Source: CAZWCX01 sp964632945
Lineage (GTDB): Bacteria > Planctomycetota > MHYJ01 > WSZJ01 > CAZWCX01
Assembly (NCBI GenBank): GCA_964632945.1
Contig: CAZWCX010000179.1
Span: 1 to 12,040, forward strand
DNA length: 12,040 bases
Direction: 5' to 3'
The position numbers were made by a program, and so were the translations under genes. Under the pieces are notes generated by a model. That model made no database searches, was not told the DNA's origin, and saw only the letters and a list, made by a program, of their open reading frames with translations. Positions within the stretch are counted from its first letter, which is position 1. Each line of letters opens with the position of its first letter. Below are positions 6,234 to 12,040 of this stretch, piece after piece.

Positions 6234-9200
6234 CCGCTGGGGCTTCGTGCTGGCGCTCTTCCTCGCCTCGGGCCTGGCCGCGCTGGTGTACGAGGTCGTG
6301 TGGACCCGACTGATCACGCAGCTGGTGGGCCATTCGAGCTACGCGGTGACGGCCGTGCTGTCCGCCTACATGGGCGGGCTGGCCCTGGGTTCCTGGGCCC
6401 TGCGGGGAGCCGCCGATCGTGCGCGAAATCCGCTCGCTCTCTACGGCTGGCTCGAAATCGGCGCCGGGCTTTCGGCGCTCGCGGTGCCCACGATCATCGA
6501 CGCGCTCGCGGGCGCGTACGTCTCGCTCTACCGGGAAGCCGAGGGCGCAACCGTGACGCTCACGGTGGTGCGCTTCGGGTTCGCGCTGACGGCGCTGGCC
6601 GTGCCCACGGTCCTGTTGGGCGGGACGTTTCCGGTGCTGGCCGCGGGACTGCGCGCGGGCCGGCCCGACACCGGGCGCAGGCTCGGCTGGCTCTACGGCG
6701 TGAACACCCTGGGGGCGATGGCCGGCTGCGCGTTGGCCGGGTTCTGGTTGATCGAGGCCGTCGGCGCGCGCGCCGCCGGGATGTGCGCCGCGGGAGTCAG
6801 CCTGCTCGTGGGCGTGGCTTCCCTCCTCCTGGCCCGGGGCGCGGGAGCGGCGGAAGCCCCCGCGTCCCCCGAAGTCGCGGAGGCTGCCGGCGCACGGGCG
6901 GCCGGATCGGACCCCGGGACGATGTCCGCCGCACCGGCGGCAGAGCCGGTCGGCACCGGGGAAACGGCCATCCCGTTTCCCCTGCTTGCCGCCGCGGCGG
7001 CCGTCAGCGGCCTCGCCGGGCTCGCCTTCGAGGTTCTGTGGACCCGCATCCTCGCCCTGCTGGTCGCCAGCATCACCTACAGCTTCACCGCGCTTCTGAC
7101 CGTCTTCCTCGCCGGGCTCGCCCTCGGCGGGGCGGCCGGCGGCCTCCTGGCCGACCGCGCGCGCAACCGGCCGCGTCTCCTCGGACTTCTGCTCGCGGCC
7201 GGCGGCGCCTGCGCCTGCCTTTCCCTCGCCCTCCTCCGCAGTCAGGACCCCGCCTTCACCGGCAACGTCCCGGCCGCCTACGGCGGCGAGGAGTGGGCCC
7301 GGTACCTGGGCTGGCTCTTCACCCTCTCCCTCAAGTACCTCGGCCCGATGGCCCTCTGCCTCGGCGCCGCTTTTCCGGTCGCCCTGCGCTGTGCCGCCGA
7401 TGCGCGCGGCGGCGGACTCGGCGACGCCACCGGACGAATCTACGCCGCCAACACCCTCGGGGCCATCGTCGGCCCGCCGCTGGCCACGTACGCCATCCTC
7501 CCCCTCCTGGGCACCCTGGCCGGCGCGGTCGTCGCCGTCGCCGCCCTGCCGATCCTGCTGGGAATCTGGCTGGCCGTGCGGTCCTCGCTGCGCCCGCGCC
7601 TCGTCCCCGCCGCCGCCTGCGGCTGCGCCGCCCTGGCCCTTGCCGCCTTCGGCACCTACGCCGCGGGTGGACCCACCGAGACCCTGTTCGGACACCGCTT
7701 CCGCGGCGGCCAGAAGATCCTCCACCGCGAGGAGGGACCCACGGTTTCCATCGCCGTCGCCGAATCTCCCGCCGGCCCCCAGGAGCCCGCGCGCCGCTGG
7801 CTCTACACCGACTCCTTTCTCGTCGCGGGCGTCAGCCCCGACTACGCCTACATGCGCATGCTCGGACATCTGCCCGCCCTGCTCGCGCCCGAACGCCGCA
7901 CCGCCCTCGTGGTCGGGTTCGGCACCGGCACCACCGCCGGTGCCTTGTCGCTCCATCCGTTCCGCCGCATCGACATCGCCGAGATCTCCCCGGAGATCCT
8001 CCGCGCCGCCCCCTGGTTCGAGTCCGTCAACCGCGGCGTCGCCGCCGGAAAAGTGATCGCCCCGGAAATCCGCATTGTCCTCGAAGACGGCCGCAACCAC
8101 CTGCTCGCCGCCGCGGGGGACTACGACGTGATCACCGCCGAACCCCCGTTGCCCTACCTTGCCGGCGCCTCCGCGCTCTACTCCCGGGACTTCTACGCCG
8201 CCTGTCGCGCGCGCCTGTCCCCCACCGGCGTGGTGTGTCAGTGGATGCCGCTCCACGGCACCCGCCCGGGCCACTACCGGCAGATGCTGGCCTCGTTCCT
8301 CGATGTCTTCCCCGGGGCCACCCTTTGGTACTACCGCAGCAGCGCACTGGCCATCGGCACCCTGCAGCCGCTGCGACTCGACTACGCCGCGCTCTCCCGC
8401 CGGCTGGAGTCTTCCCCCAGCGTGCTGGCCCACCTGGCCGAGGAAGGAATGGGCAGCGTCCCCGCCCTGCTGGGCGGCTTCCTGCTCGATCCGGAGGGCT
8501 TCCGGGCCGCCGTCGGCGACGCGCCGGTCGTGACCGACGACCGCCCCGCGCTGGAATTCTTCGGCGCCGGCGAAGGTGTGTCGAAGGCCTTCTCCGCCAC
8601 GATGCACCGGTTGCTCGAGCTTCGCGGCGACCCGATCCCCCTGCTGGCCCCGGGAGGCGAGGAGGCAACCCGCGCCTACATCGTCCAACGCGTCGGACGC
8701 GCCGCCAAGGGCAGCGGCCATGCGATCCGCGGTTATGCCATCGAGTACGAGGGCCGCTACCTCGAGGCGGCCGAGGAGTACCGGCTGGCGGTGGAGAGCA
8801 ACCCGGAAGACCGGGTGGCGCGCGCCCTGCAGCAGGAGAATCTGGCGCGCCTGAACCGCATGGGGATCGCGCCGCCGGTGAAGCCGGGCGGGCCCGCCAA
8901 GGACCCGAAGCGCCCCCAGGTCAAGATCGAGAGCCTGCTGGCCGACCTCGGCCATGAGGACGGCCAGCGACGGATGGAAGCCGTCTACTCGCTCGGCGAA
9001 CGCGGCGACCGCGCCTACCTCCCGCGCGTGGTCGAGCGGCTCGGCGACCCGGTCCGCGCCGTGCGCCTGTCCGCGGTTTGGGCGGTGGGGAAACTGGGCG
9101 GGTCGGAGCAGATCCCCGCGCTCGAGAAGATCGCGGCCGAGGGAGACCCCGAGATCAGCGTAATGGCGCTGTCCAGCCTGGTCGAACTCGGCGAGGAACG

Positions 9201-9660
9201 GCATCTGGTCACGCTGCAGAAGATGGTCAAGGACATCGAACCGCGTGTCCGCGCGACCGCCATGGCGGCGCTGCTCAACCTCCGCTCGCGCGTCCGCGAG
9301 TGGGGCTGGCTGGACGATCGCCTCAAGGACCCGGACCGCGAGGTCCGCAAGCTCGCGGTCAAGATCTGCGGGGAACGCGCCGATGCCGCGCACGTCCCGG
9401 CGTTGCGCGAGGCGCTGAAGACCACCGACTGGATGATGCGCGCCTGGGTGGCCGAGGCCCTCGGCGAGATCGCGAAACCGGACTGCGTCCCCGTCCTGCT
9501 CACCTGCCTGGAGGACTCCGACCGGTTCGTGCGCAAGAAGGCCGGCGAGGCGATCGCGCGGGCGGCGAACGTCGGCCTCGCCTTCGATCCGGAAGCCGAC
9601 GAAGCGACACGCGCCCGGCAGGTCGAGGCATGGAAGCGCTGGTGGGAACGCCGCGAGTAG
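6178..9660 (+). CDS. Fused MFS/spermidine synthase-like membrane protein with TPR and HEAT repeats
   Basis: This 1160-aa protein has three parts. Residues 22 to about 515 contain about 12-13 hydrophobic helices in two similar halves: EVVWTR (39-44) against EVLWTR (285-290), and NTLGA at 176 and 425. Residues about 515-800 resemble spermidine synthase, with nucleotide loop GFGTGT (580-585), acidic Glu602 in AEISPE, EDGRNH (Asp637), AEPPLP (Glu655) and TDDRP (786-790). The C-terminus has a TPR-like helix pair (about 848-885) and six or seven HEAT repeats (about 917-1140). Such MFS/SpeE fusions are known, but their substrate is not. At the position of the catalytic Asp of true aminopropyltransferases the sequence reads EPP, so polyamine synthesis is doubtful. 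The HEAT tail suggests cytoplasmic protein partners. ATG 6178 lies inside the upstream gene, with TGGAGA 9 nt before it. Confidence 0.93.
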   Translation: MTLPPSSTAGSDVPSPVRDRWGFVLALFLASGLAALVYEVVWTRLITQLVGHSSYAVTAVLSAYMGGLALGSWALRGAADRARNPLALYGWLEIGAGLSALAVPTIIDALAGAYVSLYREAEGATVTLTVVRFGFALTALAVPTVLLGGTFPVLAAGLRAGRPDTGRRLGWLYGVNTLGAMAGCALAGFWLIEAVGARAAGMCAAGVSLLVGVASLLLARGAGAAEAPASPEVAEAAGARAAGSDPGTMSAAPAAEPVGTGETAIPFPLLAAAAAVSGLAGLAFEVLWTRILALLVASITYSFTALLTVFLAGLALGGAAGGLLADRARNRPRLLGLLLAAGGACACLSLALLRSQDPAFTGNVPAAYGGEEWARYLGWLFTLSLKYLGPMALCLGAAFPVALRCAADARGGGLGDATGRIYAANTLGAIVGPPLATYAILPLLGTLAGAVVAVAALPILLGIWLAVRSSLRPRLVPAAACGCAALALAAFGTYAAGGPTETLFGHRFRGGQKILHREEGPTVSIAVAESPAGPQEPARRWLYTDSFLVAGVSPDYAYMRMLGHLPALLAPERRTALVVGFGTGTTAGALSLHPFRRIDIAEISPEILRAAPWFESVNRGVAAGKVIAPEIRIVLEDGRNHLLAAAGDYDVITAEPPLPYLAGASALYSRDFYAACRARLSPTGVVCQWMPLHGTRPGHYRQMLASFLDVFPGATLWYYRSSALAIGTLQPLRLDYAALSRRLESSPSVLAHLAEEGMGSVPALLGGFLLDPEGFRAAVGDAPVVTDDRPALEFFGAGEGVSKAFSATMHRLLELRGDPIPLLAPGGEEATRAYIVQRVGRAAKGSGHAIRGYAIEYEGRYLEAAEEYRLAVESNPEDRVARALQQENLARLNRMGIAPPVKPGGPAKDPKRPQVKIESLLADLGHEDGQRRMEAVYSLGERGDRAYLPRVVERLGDPVRAVRLSAVWAVGKLGGSEQIPALEKIAAEGDPEISVMALSSLVELGEERHLVTLQKMVKDIEPRVRATAMAALLNLRSRVREWGWLDDRLKDPDREVRKLAVKICGERADAAHVPALREALKTTDWMMRAWVAEALGEIAKPDCVPVLLTCLEDSDRFVRKKAGEAIARAANVGLAFDPEADEATRARQVEAWKRWWERRE

Positions 9661-9706
9661 GCTCGCGCGCGGGGAGCGGGCGGCGCCAGCGCAGGCGGCG
9701 GCTGCG

Positions 9707-9714
9707 GGAGGAGG
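9707..9714 (+). promoter_or_regulatory. Strong ribosome binding site for the SDR gene
   Basis: GGAGGAGG ends 7 nt before ATG 9722. It is the strongest Shine-Dalgarno in the window and fixes this start. The 61-nt gap from the previous stop is almost pure G+C with no promoter-like hexamers, which favours co-transcription with the upstream gene. Confidence 0.65.
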
Positions 9715-9721
9715 GGGCGAC

Positions 9722-10705
9722 ATGGCGGGTCCCGTGCTGGTGACGGGCGGCACCGGTTTCGTCGGCAGCCACCTCGTGGAGGCGCTGCTCGCGCGCGGCC
9801 GCGCCGTGCGCTGTCTCGTGCGCGACCCCCGCCAGCCGAAGTGGCTGGACGGGATGAAGGTGGAAGCCGTCACGGGCACGCTCGAGGACGCGGACGCGCT
9901 GCGGAAGGCGGTGGCCGGAGTCGAGGTCGTCTACCACGTCGCCGGACTGACCAAGGCCCCCGATCGGGACGGGTACATGCGGGGGAATGCCGACGGCGCG
10001 GTGCGGCTGGCCGAGGCCGCCCTCGAGGCCGCGCCCGGCTTGAAAAAGTTCCTGCTCGTCAGCAGCCTTGCCGCCTCCGGACCGGCGCCGGAGGGACGCG
10101 CCGTCCGCGAGGACGATCCCTGCCGTCCGGTGAGCAGTTACGGAGAGAGCAAGGTCGCGGCGGAGGAGCGCCTCAAGGCGCTGGGGGACCGGTTGCCGCT
10201 GGTCATCGTCCGCCCGCCGATCGTGATCGGCCCGCGCGACGCTGAGTTCTTCCAGGTCTTCAAGGCGGTTTCCCGCCACATCCGGCCGCACCTGGGATGG
10301 GGAAAGACGCTGTCCTGGGTGTACGCCACGGATCTGGCGCAGGGAATGATCGCGGCCACGGAATCGCCGCGGGCCGGCGGGGCAACCTGGTTCATCGCCC
10401 ACCCGCGCTGCGTGCGCGGGGAGGAACTGGGCGAGGAGATCGCGCGCGCGCTCGGCACCTGGTCGATTCCCGTCCGCATCCCGGACGCGGTCACGGCCGC
10501 GCTCGCATTCGCCGCGGAGACGGGCAACCGGTTGCTCGGCCGCATGGGGATCTTCAACCGGGAGAAGGCCCGCGAGATCGCGCAGAAATCCTGGGTCTGC
10601 GACGTTTCCCGCGCCCGGGCCGATCTCGGGTTCGAGTGCGCGACCCCGCTCGCGGAGGCCTTGCGCCGCACGGCCGCCTGGTATCGGGAGCGAAAGTGGC
10701 TGTGA
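9722..10705 (+). CDS. NAD(P)-dependent epimerase/dehydratase-like extended SDR
   Basis: This 327-aa protein is an extended short-chain dehydrogenase. The Rossmann loop TGGTGFVG is at residues 8-15. The active-site set is the Ser of VSS (114-115) with YGESK (Tyr140, Lys144), so the catalytic residues are intact. Arg residues soon after strand 2 (RCLVRDP) would allow NADP, but cofactor choice cannot be settled by eye. Relatives act on nucleotide sugars, flavonols or sterol-like substrates; nothing here identifies the substrate. The C-terminal half has the usual substrate-binding layout and ends in a WYRERKWL tail typical of the family. It is soluble with no signal peptide, so cytoplasmic. It is probably the last gene of the plus-strand run and is followed, 31 bp after its stop, by a 168-bp palindrome that may terminate transcription. 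Confidence 0.92.
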   Translation: MAGPVLVTGGTGFVGSHLVEALLARGRAVRCLVRDPRQPKWLDGMKVEAVTGTLEDADALRKAVAGVEVVYHVAGLTKAPDRDGYMRGNADGAVRLAEAALEAAPGLKKFLLVSSLAASGPAPEGRAVREDDPCRPVSSYGESKVAAEERLKALGDRLPLVIVRPPIVIGPRDAEFFQVFKAVSRHIRPHLGWGKTLSWVYATDLAQGMIAATESPRAGGATWFIAHPRCVRGEELGEEIARALGTWSIPVRIPDAVTAALAFAAETGNRLLGRMGIFNREKAREIAQKSWVCDVSRARADLGFECATPLAEALRRTAAWYRERKWL

Positions 10706-10736
10706 GGGTTGCGGGGAACCCGCCCCGGGATCACGC

Positions 10737-10904
10737 CTAGTGGGTCTTCAATCTTGGGATCCTAGGTTCGGCCGAGGCGATTTTCGCGCCCGGCGAGGCG
10801 CGAGGAGGAGGCGATGCCCCCGTGCATCGCCGACGACGAGCAACGAAGCCCGGCGCGACAAGCGACCGGACCAACCTGGGAAATCAAGGTTGAAGCCCCA
10901 CTAG
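10737..10904. repeat. 168-bp imperfect palindromic element bounded by CTAG
   Basis: The element begins and ends with CTAG and folds on itself over its full length. The outer 35 bases on each side (10737-10771 against 10870-10904) pair at 27 positions, starting with a perfect CTAGTGGG/CCCACTAG. A middle stem pairs 10784-10790 with 10852-10858 and, after one mismatch, 10792-10794 with 10848-10850. The tip is a perfect 8-bp hairpin, GGCGATGC/GCATCGCC (10810-10817, 10824-10831), with a 6-nt loop. Three outer mismatches become G-U pairs in plus-strand RNA, giving about 30/35, but not in minus-strand RNA. It lies between convergent genes and overlaps the WD40 stop codon. It has no gene of its own. 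It may be a dispersed palindromic repeat (REP/MITE-like), a structured RNA or a two-way terminator. Confidence 0.8.
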
Positions 10905-11920
10905 TCCGCCGCCCCGAGCAGAGCGGCCCCCTGGGGACCGTAGGCGAACAGGTGCTTCCCGTCCGGCGAAAGAGCCAGCCCGGTGATGATCGGGCAGTCG
11001 GTCCGCAGGTCGTGAACGGAGTCCTTCCGGCCCGCCGCCCACACTCGCAGGGGTTCCCCGTCCCGCCGGTAGCGGCCCGCGGCCACCACCGCGAAATCGA
11101 GTTCGGGCGTGAACACGATGCGGCAGCCGGGTCCGGCCTCGATGGGGGTCGAGGAGATCTCGCGACCCGCGGCGATGTCCCAGATCTTCCAGTGGCTCCC
11201 AACGACGGCCGCCAGACGCTTGCCGTCCGCGGACCAGGCGATCGCCCGCACGGCCTTGGGGGAGTCGGTGGTCTCCTGCGTCCACAAGAGCCGGCCGTTC
11301 TCCAGGCTGTGGAGGACGACGAGGGACTGGTCCTCGTGCGCCACGGTCTTGCCGTCCGGGGAGACCGCAAACATGGACGCGGACACCATCTGGGTCGTCG
11401 AGACCACCGGCGTCGGTTCGCCGGTCGACCAGTCGATCACCTGTCCCGTAAACCAACCGCCCTCGAGGTACAGGCGGCGCGGATCCGGCATGAAGCGGAC
11501 CCGCAGGTCGACGACGTTGCCGCGCGGAAGGGAAAAAAGGAGCGGTTTGCCGCTGCCGAGGTCCCAAAGCCCGACGAATCCCATCTTGCCGCCGGCGGCA
11601 AGGAACCGCCCGTCGCCGCTCACGTCCAGGCTGCCCGGATAGTCGGGGAAGCCCGGGAACTCGCGCACCACCGTCAGTCCGGGGACGAGGAGGAGCGCCG
11701 TCGGCCCGCCCTGATCCGCCTGCTGGGCGGTCGCAACCAGCCACCTGCCGTCCGGCGTGAAGACGGCGGCCGTGATCCACGAGGGCACCTTGGCCACCGG
11801 GACGAAGGAGGAGAAGGGCGATTTTCGGGCGCCTTCCCCGGCCGGTTCCTGGGCGGTCGCCGCGGCGACCGGGAGCAGCGCGATCAGGCCGAGCGCCGCC
11901 CACGAAGCGGGTCTCCACAT
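10901..11920 (-). CDS. Secreted WD40-like beta-propeller protein
   Basis: This 339-aa protein starts with a signal peptide: MWRPASW, a hydrophobic core, and a likely cut after ATA near residue 23. It is therefore exported, probably to the periplasm. The rest is a set of beta-propeller blades marked by repeated SPDG-type turns (FTPDG, VSGDG, VSPDG, WSADG, LSPDG) and WD-like ends (GLWDLGSG, KIWDIAAG, RVWAAG). I count six to seven blades; the last is short (GAALLGAAD). No catalytic motif is visible, and such propellers usually bind proteins. It converges on the plus-strand genes. Its TAG stop (10903-10901) lies within the terminal CTAG of the palindromic element, so the element may have supplied the present C-terminus. 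No clear Shine-Dalgarno precedes ATG 11920, but no other in-frame start is better. Confidence 0.88.
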   Translation of the reverse strand: MWRPASWAALGLIALLPVAAATAQEPAGEGARKSPFSSFVPVAKVPSWITAAVFTPDGRWLVATAQQADQGGPTALLLVPGLTVVREFPGFPDYPGSLDVSGDGRFLAAGGKMGFVGLWDLGSGKPLLFSLPRGNVVDLRVRFMPDPRRLYLEGGWFTGQVIDWSTGEPTPVVSTTQMVSASMFAVSPDGKTVAHEDQSLVVLHSLENGRLLWTQETTDSPKAVRAIAWSADGKRLAAVVGSHWKIWDIAAGREISSTPIEAGPGCRIVFTPELDFAVVAAGRYRRDGEPLRVWAAGRKDSVHDLRTDCPIITGLALSPDGKHLFAYGPQGAALLGAAD

Positions 11921-11994
11921 GCCGCGGAGAATACCGCGCGCCCCGGCCGCGGTCCACCGAAAAAACGGTCGCGACTTCGCTGGCCCGGCTAGCC

Positions 11995-12038
11995 CGGATT
12001 ATTCATGAAGCCGCGCCAGCGGCTTCGTGAAAAATCCG
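11995..12038. repeat. Strong inverted repeat with 4-nt loop at window edge
   Basis: Arms 11995-12014 and 12019-12038 pair at 18 of 20 positions around GCCA. The core GAAGCCGC/GCGGCTTC is perfect, and the two mismatches lie in the outer half. Just outside is the 8-base palindrome GGCTAGCC (11987-11994). It lies upstream of the WD40 gene. There is no T-run after the stem on the plus strand, so it is not a classical terminator. It may be a palindromic repeat unit or one end of a mobile element continuing past the window. Confidence 0.7.
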
Positions 12039-12040
12039 CC

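Noticed and set aside
1746..6317. Minus-strand open frame of 1523 codons across the kinase and DUF374 genes
   Set aside because: It is an antisense shadow crossing two well-supported genes; its product has no recognisable domain.
7700..8560. Calling the enzyme domain a true spermidine synthase
   Set aside because: The nucleotide loop is GFGTGT and the catalytic Asp region reads AEPPLP, so only a spermidine-synthase-like fold can be supported.
6300..8957. Plus-strand frame of 885 codons inside the MFS/SpeE gene
   Set aside because: Out of frame with the real gene; its product is Arg/Pro-rich and lacks hydrophobic helices or motifs.
6184..9879. Minus-strand open frame of 1231 codons over the MFS/SpeE gene
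   Set aside because: It is a Gly/Arg/Glu-rich antisense shadow of a gene with clear transmembrane, nucleotide-binding and HEAT features.
11951..11969. Hairpin ACCG/CGGT around a homopolymer run upstream of the WD40 gene
   Set aside because: Only 4-bp arms with the A/T-run as loop; too weak to call a terminator or operator.

Overview
The window is one GC-rich, gene-dense bacterial segment. Its content points to a Planctomycetota-like organism: a membrane-anchored Ser/Thr kinase with DWG in place of DFG and a long TPR tail, a fused MFS/spermidine-synthase-like protein, a secreted WD40-like protein, and a bacterial lipase-maturation-factor homologue. This placement is inferred from protein style alone. 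There is no rRNA or tRNA, and I see no CRISPR array, integrase or recognisable transposase gene.

Layout. (1) 1-1553, minus strand: the 5' part of a DCC-thioredoxin-like/lipase maturation factor fusion, whose C-terminus lies beyond the window. (2) 1554-1778: a 225-bp divergent intergenic region with candidate promoters in both directions and several short inverted repeats. (3) 1779-10705, plus strand: four genes in a row that could form one operon. They are the Ser/Thr kinase-TPR protein, a DUF374 lysophospholipid-acyltransferase-like protein, a 1160-aa polytopic membrane protein fused to a spermidine-synthase-like domain, a TPR-like segment and HEAT repeats, and an extended SDR (NAD(P)-dependent epimerase/dehydratase-like). 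The acyltransferase-like and MFS genes overlap by 56 nt. (4) 10737-10904: a 168-bp imperfect palindrome flanked by CTAG, between the convergent SDR and WD40 genes. (5) 10901-11920, minus strand: a secreted beta-propeller protein whose stop codon lies inside the right end of that palindrome. (6) 11995-12038: a second strong inverted repeat at the window edge.

The plus-strand cluster combines signalling (kinase), a probable membrane-lipid acyltransferase, a membrane transporter/transferase fusion and an oxidoreductase, so an envelope or lipid theme is plausible. The LMF homologue next door also fits a lipid or secretion theme. No gene here has a substrate that can be read from sequence. The most unusual items are the 168-bp palindromic element, the two large low-complexity insertions inside the kinase domain, and the three-part membrane/transferase/HEAT fusion.
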